Of a DNA stretch of 64,000 bases, positions 9,201 to 16,315 are shown piece by piece (the first letter of the stretch is position 1; the number at the start of each line of letters is the position of its first letter). The stretch is taken from contig NZ_CP060713.1 of NCBI RefSeq assembly GCF_014395785.1, positions 3,748,501-3,812,500 of the forward strand, in the 5' to 3' direction. The notes under the pieces are model-generated. The model was not told where the DNA came from. It ran no database searches and saw nothing but the letters and a program-made list of their open reading frames with translations. Both the position numbers and the translations under genes were made by a program. The DNA comes from Nocardioides mesophilus. Its GTDB lineage: Bacteria; Actinomycetota; Actinomycetes; Propionibacteriales; Nocardioidaceae.

Positions 9201-9712
9201 ACCTGCCCGCCGGCGACCCGCTGCTGCCCTACGCGGACGCGCTTGCGGTGCCGGCGCTGGGCGGCCAGGACCTGCGCGGCTACCTGACCGGCTCGGTCGA
9301 CGTGGTGCTGCGGGCGCGTTCCGGCGCGACGGTCCGGTACCTGGTGGTCGACTACAAGACCAACTGGCTCGGCGGCTTCCCCGGCGAAGGTGGCCCGGCG
9401 CTCTCCTCCGACGACTACCGGCCGGCGGCGCTGCGGGCGGCGATGGGGCACTCCGACTACCCGCTGCAGGCGCTGCTGTACGCCGTGGTGCTGCACCGGT
9501 TCCTGCGCTGGCGGCAGCCCGGCTACGACCCGGCCGTGCACCTGGGCGGCGTGCTCTACCTGTACCTACGCGGCATGTGCGGCCCGGAGACCCCGCTCGT
9601 CGACGGGCACCCGTGCGGGGTGTTCTCCTGGCAGCCGCCGGTCGCGCTGGTCGAGGCGCTCTCCGACCTGCTGGACGGGGTCGCGCCCGCGTCGACCGAG
9701 GGGGTCGCATGA
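6227..9712 (+). CDS. recB: RecBCD exonuclease V subunit beta (RecB), helicase-nuclease
   Basis: RecB is the 3'-5' SF1 helicase and the only nuclease of the RecBCD complex. The 1161-residue product has Walker A EASAGTGKT at residues 34-42, Walker B/motif II DEFQDTDP at about 305-312, motif III (GDPKQAIYAFRGGD), motif V (IHGSKGLEYPVVYLP) and motif VI (LLYVALTRAR). The C-terminal nuclease domain carries VDYKTN at about 1041-1046, the Asp and Lys of the PD-(D/E)xK centre, so both activities should be intact. The start GTG overlaps the recC stop (GTGA) and the stop overlaps the recD start (ATGA), which points to coupled translation of the three subunits. A proline/acid-rich stretch near residues 840-885 probably forms the tether between helicase and nuclease. 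Confidence 0.95.
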   Translation: MSAVRAVPDGAARAADADVFDICGPLPVGTTLLEASAGTGKTWTIGALVTRYVAEGVATLDQMLIVTFGRAASQELRERVRGHLVDAERALTEPDGAGERTDLVELLLDAPPEERELRRQRLRDALGAFDAATIATTHQFCHLVLRSLGVAGDTDSNATLVEDLDDLLGEVVDDLYLRAFGDLDGDPPFSHRDALRLARAAAGDPQARLEPRPDDAASDSESADPGGASAGAGTGGGARIAAAADVPSQRVAFAAQVREELDRRKRRLGVLSYDDLLSQLADALADDEAPARQRMRQRWSVVLVDEFQDTDPVQWQVLDRAFSGHATMVLIGDPKQAIYAFRGGDVTTYLQAAATATTRQTLGKNWRTDAALVDSLEVVLGGAALGDDQIVVRHVDAQHQGSRLVGAGEPFRLRVVRKELLGARRDLNVAQIRTHLYDDVARDIKRLLTSGASFEGRPLEPRDVAVLAFRNADLQQVQRALAGIGVPAVVAGSGSVFATPAATEWLRLLEALEQPHRSARVRSAALTPFFGYGAAELDAGGDALTDRVAATVRDWAALLASRGVAAVLEAAVTGGLTARVLSRADGERLLTDLRHVGQSLHQVAVEERLGLVALLTWLRGQMADDKLEVAADRTRRLDSDAAAVQLVTIHGSKGLEYPVVYLPTLWDRYPQKPAVPRFHSAAADGAHRCIDVGNGGPGWSEHVARAMAEDDGESLRLLYVALTRARSQVVAWWAPAPKNTPCSALQRMLFGRTPGTALVKASQDLHDEDDVARILGIWQSNGGPVWEESRLADLPVAALPVDERQLGVRRFTRWVDTAWRRTSYSSLSAAATEPEPARARVGSEPEEQPKQDEPDLTPVLEAPAAAEPSPDAVPSPMAGLPVGATFGSLVHAVLEHADPECADLRAELLQRIGEELVRWPVALDPEELADALVQVCDSPLGPLADGATLRGIPLRDRLREMEFELPLAGGDVAGYPAAPVTLGDVAPLLRAHLPAGDPLLPYADALAVPALGGQDLRGYLTGSVDVVLRARSGATVRYLVVDYKTNWLGGFPGEGGPALSSDDYRPAALRAAMGHSDYPLQALLYAVVLHRFLRWRQPGYDPAVHLGGVLYLYLRGMCGPETPLVDGHPCGVFSWQPPVALVEALSDLLDGVAPASTEGVA

Positions 9713-11454
9713 CCGAGCTGTTCGAGGTAACCGACCCCGCCGACCGGCGGCTGGCGTTGGGGGCCACCGGCCTGCTGCGCACCTTCAACGAGGCGGGCGT
9801 GCTGACCGCCGCCGACGTGCACGTGGCGCGCCGGGTCGGCGAGCTGGCGGGGGAGTCCGACGACCGGGTGCTGCTTGCCGCCGCACTCGCCACCCGGGCC
9901 GTGCGGCACGGGTCGGTCTGCGTGCAGCTCGCCGAGGTGGCCGAGGTCGCGCCAGGGCTGCCGTGGCCCGAGCCGGTCGGCTGGCAGGACGCGGTCGCCG
10001 CGAGCCCGCTGCGTGAGGCCGGCGTGCTGCGGCTGGAGTTCGGCCTGCTCTACCTCGACCGGTACTGGCACCAGGAGGTCCAGCTCTGCGCCGACCTGCA
10101 GGCCCGGATGGCCCGGCCGGCGCCGGCGGTCGACGAGCCGGTGCTCGAGGCCGGCCTGCTGCGGGTGTTCCCGGGGCCGACGTACGGCGAGCAGCGGGCC
10201 GCGTCGCGCCAGGCCGCCACCCGGTGGACCACGGTGCTCACCGGCGGCCCGGGCACCGGCAAGACCACCACCGTCGCGGGGCTGCTCGCGCTGCTGGCCG
10301 AGCAGGCCGCAGGCACCGGCGGGTCGGCGCTGCGGATCGCGCTCACCGCGCCCACCGGCAAGGCCGCCGCCCGGTTGCAGGAGGCGGTGGCGGCGGCCAC
10401 GGCCGGGCTGCCGGCGGCGGACCGGCAGCGCCTCGGCGAGCTGCCGGCGCTCACCCTGCACCGGCTGCTGGGGACCCGCCGCGACAACGGCACCCGGTTC
10501 CGCCACCACCGCGGCAACCGGCTGCCGCACGACGTGATCGTGGTCGACGAGTCGTCGATGGTCTCGTTGACGATGATGACCCGGCTGGTCGAGGCGGTCC
10601 GCCCGGACGCCCGGCTGGTCCTGGTCGGCGACCCGGACCAGCTCGCCTCGGTGGAGGCCGGTGCGGTGCTCGCCGACCTGGTTTTCGGTCTGTCCGGGCG
10701 CGCCGACAGCCCGGTCGCGCAGCTGGCGACCACCCACCGGTTCGGCGAGGAGATCGGCCGGCTCGCCGCCGCGCTGCGCAGCGGGTCGGCCGACGAGGTG
10801 CTCGCCGTGCTCCGGGCGGGTGCCGACGAGGTGGTGTTCGTGGAGAGCGACGACGCCGCGCCCCGGCTGCGTGCCGACATCGTGCACGCCGCCCTCGAGG
10901 TCCGCGGCCATGCCGAGGCCGGCCGGGCCGAGGAGGCGGTGGCCGCGCTGGGCCGGCACCGGCTGCTCTGCGCGCACCGCGACGGACCGTTCGGGGTGCA
11001 GCACTGGAACCGGCAGGTCGAGCACTGGCTGACCGAGGCGACCGGCGACCCGCTCTACGAGCCGATGTACGTCGGCCGGCCGCTGCTGGTGACTGCCAAC
11101 GACTACGGGCTCGGTGTCTACAACGGCGACGCGGGCGTGGTCGTGCAGGGCGACGACGGCCCCCGGGCGGTGATCGCCGGGTCGCACGGGCTGGCCACCT
11201 TCGCGACCAGCCGGATGAGCGACGTGGAGACGATGTTCGCCACCACCATCCACAAGAGCCAGGGCAGCCAGGCCGAGGAGGTGACCGTGCTGCTGCCGGC
11301 GCCGGAGTCGCGGCTGCTCACCCGCGAGCTGTTCTACACCGCGGTCACCCGGGCGGTGGCGAAGGTGCGGGTGGTCGGCACCGAGGAGTCGGTGCGGGCC
11401 GCGGTCGAGCGGCGGGCGCTGCGCGCCAGCGGGCTGCGGCAGCGGCTGGGCTGA
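9709..11454 (+). CDS. recD: RecBCD exonuclease V subunit alpha (RecD), 5'-3' helicase
   Basis: RecD supplies the second motor of RecBCD, translocating 5'-3'. The 581-residue product has Walker A LTGGPGTGKTTT at about residues 177-188, motif Ib (LTAPTGKAAARLQEA), Walker B DESSMV at about 280-285, GDPDQLASVEAGAVL as motif III, and the C-terminal SF1B motifs TIHKSQGSQAEEV (about 512-524) and FYTAVTRA. Its length is close to E. coli RecD (608). The ATG overlaps the recB stop by 4 bp. The unit is followed by a short gap and a convergent VOC gene, so recCBD forms a self-contained three-gene operon, preceded only by the unrelated secreted-protein gene 56 bp upstream. Active-site motifs are complete. 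Confidence 0.95.
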   Translation: MTELFEVTDPADRRLALGATGLLRTFNEAGVLTAADVHVARRVGELAGESDDRVLLAAALATRAVRHGSVCVQLAEVAEVAPGLPWPEPVGWQDAVAASPLREAGVLRLEFGLLYLDRYWHQEVQLCADLQARMARPAPAVDEPVLEAGLLRVFPGPTYGEQRAASRQAATRWTTVLTGGPGTGKTTTVAGLLALLAEQAAGTGGSALRIALTAPTGKAAARLQEAVAAATAGLPAADRQRLGELPALTLHRLLGTRRDNGTRFRHHRGNRLPHDVIVVDESSMVSLTMMTRLVEAVRPDARLVLVGDPDQLASVEAGAVLADLVFGLSGRADSPVAQLATTHRFGEEIGRLAAALRSGSADEVLAVLRAGADEVVFVESDDAAPRLRADIVHAALEVRGHAEAGRAEEAVAALGRHRLLCAHRDGPFGVQHWNRQVEHWLTEATGDPLYEPMYVGRPLLVTANDYGLGVYNGDAGVVVQGDDGPRAVIAGSHGLATFATSRMSDVETMFATTIHKSQGSQAEEVTVLLPAPESRLLTRELFYTAVTRAVAKVRVVGTEESVRAAVERRALRASGLRQRLG

Positions 11455-11458
11455 GTCG

Positions 11459-11483
11459 CCCCGCCCGACCACCTCGGCCGGGG
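11459..11483. terminator. Possible bidirectional terminator between recD and VOC gene
   Basis: An imperfect inverted repeat, CCCCGCCC then a 9-base loop then GGCCGGGG, gives five outer G-C pairs, one mismatch and two inner pairs. It fills the 31-bp gap between the convergent recD and VOC genes. There is no T-run on either strand, so factor-independent termination is uncertain. Confidence 0.35.
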
Positions 11484-11485
11484 GG

Positions 11486-11977
11486 TCACAGCACCGTGGT
11501 GCCGTACATCTCCCCGAGCGGGTCGGCGATCAGCTCCAGGCGGGCGCCGTCCGGGTCGCGGAAGTACAGCGAGGTGCCGCTCTCCTCGAGGTACTCCACG
11601 CCCGCGGCGTCCAGGTTCGCCCGCAGCTGCGCCCACCGGTCCGGTTCGACCGAGATCGCCAGGTGGTGCAGGCCACCGAGGACCTCCGCGTAGGGAGCGA
11701 GGTCGAGGCCGGGAAGGTCGAAGAAGGCCAGCAGGTTGCCGTTGCCGATGTCGAAGAAGAAGTGGTTCGACCCCGGGTAGTCGCGGTTCTCGAAGATCTC
11801 GGTGAGCGGGAACTCCAGCACGTCCTGGTAGAACCGCACCGTGCGCTCGACGTCGGCACAGATCAGCGCCGTGTGGTGCAGCCCCCGGGCGGCGGACGCC
11901 GGCCGGTGCTCGTGCAGGTACGTCGAGCGGATCCGGTCCCGCTCGTGCTCGATCGCCGTCAGGTCCAGCTGGGTCAT
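11486..11977 (-). CDS. VOC-superfamily (glyoxalase/dioxygenase fold) protein
   Basis: The 163-residue protein has one paired beta-alpha-beta-beta-beta module: GLHHTALICADVERTVRFYQ opens the first half and GGLHHLAISVEPDRWAQL the second, ending in LYFRDPDGARLELIADP. The histidines in both GLHH segments and the glutamate of ARLELIA match the usual metal-ligand positions of VOC enzymes, so a metal-dependent lyase, dioxygenase or related activity is plausible. The substrate cannot be read. A 30-residue N-terminal helix rich in charged residues precedes the fold. I use ATG 11977 because GAGG lies eight bases upstream; an upstream ATG at 12016 would add 13 residues but has no clear ribosome site. 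It converges on recD. Confidence 0.82.
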   Translation of the reverse strand: MTQLDLTAIEHERDRIRSTYLHEHRPASAARGLHHTALICADVERTVRFYQDVLEFPLTEIFENRDYPGSNHFFFDIGNGNLLAFFDLPGLDLAPYAEVLGGLHHLAISVEPDRWAQLRANLDAAGVEYLEESGTSLYFRDPDGARLELIADPLGEMYGTTVL

Positions 11978-12054
11978 GTCGTTCACCTCGGCCAAGGTCA
12001 ATGATCGTTCAACCATATGAGCCGGAGGTGCCGGCGGCCATAGCCCGTTCGGAC

Positions 12055-12083
12055 TGATCGGGAGCCGGGCTCCCCGGGATCAG
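12055..12083 (-). terminator. Hairpin at the end of the SGNH hydrolase gene
   Basis: GGGAGC (12060-12065), loop CGG, GCTCCC (12069-12074) forms a perfect 6-bp stem. It is flanked by TGATC and GATCA arms that extend the structure to 12055-12083. It overlaps the stop codon (12080-12082) of the leftward SGNH gene. No T-tract follows. Confidence 0.4.
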
Positions 12084-12835
12084 ACCACCGGCAGCAGGTC
12101 GGGCCGCTTGCAGTTGCCGCCGCCGTCGAACTCCTCGCCGCGCAACCGGCCCCAGACCCACGGCGCCAGGTGGGTGCCGGCCCAGGCGGTCTCGCCGAGG
12201 ACGATGCGCAGCCAGCCGCGCGGGATCGTCTCGCCCGGCTCCGCCCGCCAGTCGTCGGCCTCGAGACCCAGCGCCTCGGCCAGGGCGGCCGCGATCCGGC
12301 GGTGCCCGTCGGAGTTCGCGTGCAGCCGGTCGTCGTGCCACAGGGCCGGGTGGCTGGCCACCGGCTCCGCGGCGAGGTCGACCACGGTGACGCCGTACGC
12401 CGCGCCCGCGTCGCGCAGGACCCGGTTGAGGAACTCGATCCGGGGGCGCAGCGCGAACGCGAGCGGCGCCACCCGGGCCATGTCCGGCATGGTGAAGGTC
12501 ACCACGTGGGTGCCCTGCTCGCGCAGCGCGCGGAACATCTGCATGAGGTTGTCCCTCAGCGCGGCCCGGTCCACCCGGGGTCGGAGCAGGTCGTTGACGC
12601 CGGCGACGAGCAGCACCATGTCCGGACGCATCTCCAGCGCCCGGTCCAGCTGGGTCTCGCGGACCTCGAGCGAGGTCTGCCCGCGGACCGCGAGGTTGGC
12701 GTAGAGCAGCCCGGGGTTCTCGACCGCGAGCCGCCGGGCGAAGCGGTCCGCCCAGCCGATGTACGTGCCGTCCGGGCCCGGGTCCTCGAGCCCTTCCACG
12801 GTGCTGTCACCGAGGGCTACCAGTCGCTGGATCAT
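12080..12835 (-). CDS. SGNH/GDSL-family hydrolase
   Basis: A cytoplasmic 251-residue SGNH hydrolase (esterase, lipase or deacetylase fold). The four conserved blocks are visible: GDST with nucleophile Ser11, the oxyanion glycine in VRGQTS (Gly52), AGVND with Asn81, and DDRLH with the Asp169/His172 pair. No signal peptide is present, and the C-terminal 60 residues form an extension beyond the catalytic His with no motif I recognise. The substrate is not predictable. The gene lies 15 bp downstream of the ScoMcrA-head gene on the same strand, so they are likely one transcript. The last residues coincide with a hairpin that may end it. Confidence 0.88.
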   Translation of the reverse strand: MIQRLVALGDSTVEGLEDPGPDGTYIGWADRFARRLAVENPGLLYANLAVRGQTSLEVRETQLDRALEMRPDMVLLVAGVNDLLRPRVDRAALRDNLMQMFRALREQGTHVVTFTMPDMARVAPLAFALRPRIEFLNRVLRDAGAAYGVTVVDLAAEPVASHPALWHDDRLHANSDGHRRIAAALAEALGLEADDWRAEPGETIPRGWLRIVLGETAWAGTHLAPWVWGRLRGEEFDGGGNCKRPDLLPVV

Positions 12836-12850
12836 CGGAGGCGCCCCGGC

Positions 12851-13267
12851 TCAGTCGCAGTAGTCGCAGACGCCGGAGGCCGGCACCGCGAGGTGGCAGG
12901 TGGGACACACCTTGACCGCCGGGGCGGCCACCGCTGTGCGGGCCCGCGCCGGGGCGACCTTGCGCGGCCGCTCGGCCGCGACCTCCTGCTCGTCGACCAC
13001 GACGTCGAAGCCGCGGTCCTCCAGCACCTTGGCGGCGCCGTCCATCCCGCCGGAGAACTCCGACGACATCGCCGGGGTCCCGGTCGCGTACATGTAGGCC
13101 ACCCCGAGGATCGCCTTGGAGTCGTACTCGCGGCCGCTGTGCCACACCGTGTAGGCGACCGAGCGGCGGAAGCCGTAGCGACGCAGGAACTCCCGGTCCC
13201 CGAGCGAGTCGTACTCGCCCATCGCCTTCAGCACGTGCGAACGGTTCACGAGGTCCCAGTCAGGCAT
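12851..13267 (-). CDS. ScoMcrA-like N-terminal head domain protein with C-terminal zinc ribbon
   Basis: Residues 5-91 (LVNRSHVLKAMGEYDSLG, then FLRRYGFRRSVAYTVWHSG, YDSKAILGVAYMYATG, EFSGG and KVLEDRGFDV) match the N-terminal head domain described in ScoMcrA, the Streptomyces type IV enzyme that cuts methylated or phosphorothioate DNA. Here the domain stands alone: after a basic Ala/Pro-rich linker (residues 95-118) the protein ends in CPTC-x9-CDYC, a compact zinc ribbon (Cys121, 124, 134, 137). No SRA domain or HNH nuclease is present, so it cannot be a complete restriction enzyme. The family resemblance is recalled, not searched. It is divergent from a NERD-domain gene and followed by an SGNH hydrolase. 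A regulatory or nucleic-acid-binding role is only inferred. Confidence 0.72.
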   Translation of the reverse strand: MPDWDLVNRSHVLKAMGEYDSLGDREFLRRYGFRRSVAYTVWHSGREYDSKAILGVAYMYATGTPAMSSEFSGGMDGAAKVLEDRGFDVVVDEQEVAAERPRKVAPARARTAVAAPAVKVCPTCHLAVPASGVCDYCD

Positions 13268-13420
13268 GAGGCCAATTTACGCGGGGCGCCCGGCCGGCGG
13301 GGAGGCGGCCGGACCTGCCGGCGGGGAGGCGGATTGCCTCAAGCGACGGCGCTTGGAGCGTTTCGGGCGGTACGGTGCGTCCGCAGTTCTCGGGATCGGG
13401 TGCGGACGCAGGGGGAAGCG
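13268..13420. promoter_or_regulatory. Divergent control region between ScoMcrA-head and NERD genes
   Basis: The 153-bp region holds two perfect copies of GCCGGCGGGGAGGCGG (13293-13308 and 13317-13332, 24-bp period) and a perfect inverted repeat CAAGCG-ACGG-CGCTTG at 13340-13355. Both are possible protein-binding sites for the divergent genes. I see no convincing -35/-10 pair. Confidence 0.4.
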
Positions 13421-14605
13421 TTGAGCGGAAGAAGCACGTCTGGCGGCGAAAGCCCGGAGGGCTGGGCGCCGGTGCGCGGGGCGGGTGGCAGCGCCCAGGG
13501 GCAGGCCGAGAGCGCGGCCCGAGCGGCCTCCACTCTGGATCGGAAGGCCGCCTACGCCCGTCAACGAGCGGCCAACTACGAGCGGGGCGCCTCGGGGGAG
13601 CGGGAGACCGCCCGTGCCCTCGCGGAGCTGACGGTGCGGGGCTGGCACGTGCTCCATGACCGGTTGATGCCCGGCGGCGGCAACATCGACCACCTCGTCG
13701 TCGGCCCCGGCGGTGTGGTGGTGGTGGACAGCAAGAACTGGTCGGGCGCGGTCACAATCGAGCGAGGGACCCTGAGAGTCGGCGGCCACAGCCGAGCGAC
13801 ACAGGTCAGCAAGCTGGTGGGCCTGGGCGCCCGGGTGGAGGACGCCCTGACCGGGGCGGGAATGGGCGGCCACGTCCGCACCGTCCTCGCTCTGACCGCA
13901 GACGAGGCGCTCGGAACGCCGGCGACCTACCTGCCCAGCGGGGCCATGGTCGTCGCGGTTCCCGAGCTGGTGTCTGTCATCGACGCACTGCCCGAGGTGT
14001 GCGATGCCTCCCGGGTGGACGGACTGCTCAGCAGCGTCCTCCAGTCGTTCCCTGCGGCCGACGCGACCGCGAAGTCGGTGGTCGCCGAAGCGCAGAGGAA
14101 CGAGGCGCCTGCCCGGGCGATGTTCCTCAAAAGCAACGTCTTCCTCTACGTCGAAACGTGGGCTCGGTCAGGTCACCGCAGGCTCTACCTGAATGACGAG
14201 CACGGGGAGAGCCTCGGCTACAAGGACCTGGTGAACGGAACGGTCGTGGTGACCGACCAGGCGCAAGCCGCGGTCGTCCAGGGCATTCTCGCCGACGCTC
14301 ATCCTGGTGGCCTCGGGCTGGCGATGTCGCGGCTGCCGAAGATCCCGACCCAGCTTGCGGGCGGCAGGCTGCTCAACCGGCTGGGGCTTTCGTGCAACTT
14401 TCTGGTCGGGCAGCACTGGCGCTCCGGGGCGACGAACCGTCTCTACGGCACCCACGCGGTCCTGGATCAGGGCATCTTCGACCTCGGCTACGCCGATCTC
14501 TCGACCGGGCTGCTCGTGCCGTCGAGCAACGAGCCCTTGGCCAAGGACCTGCAGCCCCCTCGCCGCTACCTCGAGCTCACCCTGCAGCGCTACCCGAGGC
14601 TGTGA
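13421..14605 (+). CDS. NERD-domain (nuclease-related) protein
   Basis: The 394-residue protein has a Gly/Ser-rich N-terminus, a short basic helix (residues 38-55) and a NERD domain at about residues 57-170. The domain's putative PD-(D/E)xK-type residues are visible as Glu60 in ASGERETARAL, Asp90 in GGGNIDHLVVG and Asp103-x-Lys105 in VVVVDSKNWSG. The C-terminal half (about 215-394) is soluble, of no family I know, and ends in LELTLQRYPRL. A TTG at 13421 preceded by GGGGGA is my start; a GTG at 13400 would add seven residues. NERD proteins are thought to process nucleic acid, but biochemical proof is thin. Its 3' end overlaps the convergent FAD oxidase gene by 29 bp. Confidence 0.78.
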   Translation: MSGRSTSGGESPEGWAPVRGAGGSAQGQAESAARAASTLDRKAAYARQRAANYERGASGERETARALAELTVRGWHVLHDRLMPGGGNIDHLVVGPGGVVVVDSKNWSGAVTIERGTLRVGGHSRATQVSKLVGLGARVEDALTGAGMGGHVRTVLALTADEALGTPATYLPSGAMVVAVPELVSVIDALPEVCDASRVDGLLSSVLQSFPAADATAKSVVAEAQRNEAPARAMFLKSNVFLYVETWARSGHRRLYLNDEHGESLGYKDLVNGTVVVTDQAQAAVVQGILADAHPGGLGLAMSRLPKIPTQLAGGRLLNRLGLSCNFLVGQHWRSGATNRLYGTHAVLDQGIFDLGYADLSTGLLVPSSNEPLAKDLQPPRRYLELTLQRYPRL

Positions 14606-16208
14606 CCGCTGACCCGGCGTCGGCGTACCGGCTGTAGAAGCCGTTCATGAACAGCAGCTCCGGGTCGACCTGCCGCTTGAGCGCGAAGAAGTCGTCGACC
14701 ATCGGGTAGGCCTGCCGCAGCTGCGCGCCGGTGTAGTGCTGCTGGTAGGGCAGGTAGAAGGTGCCCCCGTGCCGCAGCGCGATCGCGATCAGCTCCTGGT
14801 TGAGCCGCGCCATGTCCCGGTTGCCGGCGACGCTGACCTCCTGGCTGAGGTAGAGCACTACCGACAGCCGGTCGCCGCGGGCGTAGTCGAGCAGCACCTC
14901 CTCGTCGTGCACCGCCCGGACCGAGGCGCTGAGCAGCTGTGCGTCGTGGGCGTTCAGGACTCCGCGCGCCTCGCGGAGGAACGGCACCAGCTGCTCGGGC
15001 GCGAGGAAATACTCCTGGAGTACGTCGGTGTAGCGGGTCAGCCGGTTGCGCAGCAGCCCGAGCCCGTTGTACATCGCCTGGTTGCGCGACACCAGGCACG
15101 CCTCGGCCGCCCGGAGCGCCTCGCTGCGCGGCTGGTGGCAGGCGCGGACCCGGGGCAGCACGTGCCGCTGGGCCGACCATTTCAGCCGCTGCCCGACCCC
15201 GCCGTGACGCGCCACGTTGAGCACCAGCCGGGCGACCCGGGAGTCCTGCTCCTCCCGCAGCGGCGGCATCGGCTCGTCGTACCCCTCGATGCGCTCGTAG
15301 GTGTAGACGATCGCCTCCTGCAGGAACGACGACGGGGAGGTGGACAGGTGGGCGTACATCAGCCGGGTGTTCTCGTCCGCGGCGATCGAGTCCTGGAACA
15401 GCGCCGGGAAGTCCGCGGTCGGAACGGTCCGCTGGCGGAGCCGGTACATCTCGGCGGGGACGAGGTCGAGCTCCGCCTCGACGATCACGCCGAACAGTCC
15501 GTAGCCGCCGATCACGGCACCGAACAGCTCGGGATCGGTGGCCCGGTCCACCGTGCGCACGGTGCCGTCGGCCGTCATCACCCGCAGGCTCCGCACCGTC
15601 GAGGCCAGGCTGCCGACCCGGAAGTCGGCGCCGTGGGCGTTGGCCGAGAGCGTCCCTCCGACGCTGAGCACGTCGATGCTCGGCATCGCGGCCACCGACA
15701 GCCCGCGGGCATGGCTGGCCTCGAGGACCTTCCGCCAGGTCGCGCCACCACCGACGCGGACGGTGCCGGCCGCCTCGTCGACGACGACGCGGTCCAGGTC
15801 ACGCATGTCCAGCACCAGGGCCTGGGGGTACGACGCCTGGCCGCCCATGCTGTGCCGGGTGCCGGAGACCGACACCGAGAGGCCGTGGGAGCGGGCGAAC
15901 GACAACGCCCGCCGCAGCTCGTCGGTCGAGCGGGGACGGGCGACGCCGTAGACCGGCGTCCTGGTCAGGCAGCTGGCGTCGGAGACCGTGCCGCGCTCCT
16001 GGGTCAGCCACCGCGGATAGCCGTCGAGGACCCCCGGTGCGAGGGAGGCCGGGGCGGGGGAGACCTGCACGGTGCAGTCGTCCGCCGCGGCCGGCGCGGC
16101 GCTGTAGCGCTCGAGCAGCGCCCCGGTCTGCAGCAGGACGACCAGCAGCAGCCCCGCGAGCAGCAACCGCAGCCACCGGCGCCGCGGCGAGCGCCGCCTC
16201 TGCTTCAT
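14577..16208 (-). CDS. Membrane-anchored FAD-linked oxidase of the aldonolactone oxidase/VAO type
   Basis: A 543-residue protein with a basic N-terminus and a single membrane helix (LRLLLAGLLLVVLLQTGALL, residues 14-33), so the catalytic part should face the outside. The FAD-binding PCMH domain spans about residues 75-260: SVSGTRHSMGGQ with the His often used for covalent flavin, and SVGGTLSANAHGADFRVG as the pyrophosphate-binding loop. The C-terminal domain ends with DDFFALKRQVDPELLFMNGF, the signature of the arabinono-lactone oxidase group. The electron donor may be a sugar lactone or alcohol; it cannot be fixed from sequence. The N-terminal anchor is unusual among the cytosolic relatives I know. 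The gene converges on and overlaps the NERD gene. Confidence 0.82.
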   Translation of the reverse strand: MKQRRRSPRRRWLRLLLAGLLLVVLLQTGALLERYSAAPAAADDCTVQVSPAPASLAPGVLDGYPRWLTQERGTVSDASCLTRTPVYGVARPRSTDELRRALSFARSHGLSVSVSGTRHSMGGQASYPQALVLDMRDLDRVVVDEAAGTVRVGGGATWRKVLEASHARGLSVAAMPSIDVLSVGGTLSANAHGADFRVGSLASTVRSLRVMTADGTVRTVDRATDPELFGAVIGGYGLFGVIVEAELDLVPAEMYRLRQRTVPTADFPALFQDSIAADENTRLMYAHLSTSPSSFLQEAIVYTYERIEGYDEPMPPLREEQDSRVARLVLNVARHGGVGQRLKWSAQRHVLPRVRACHQPRSEALRAAEACLVSRNQAMYNGLGLLRNRLTRYTDVLQEYFLAPEQLVPFLREARGVLNAHDAQLLSASVRAVHDEEVLLDYARGDRLSVVLYLSQEVSVAGNRDMARLNQELIAIALRHGGTFYLPYQQHYTGAQLRQAYPMVDDFFALKRQVDPELLFMNGFYSRYADAGSAVTASGSAAG

Positions 16209-16315
16209 GGCCTGACGGTAGGCCCCGCCGGGGGTGCCGCGCGTGAGCCCGGCTACTCATCAGCGGGCACGTCGCGCCCGCCGATCCTGTCCCGGGGTGG
16301 CCGCGGACGCGCGGG

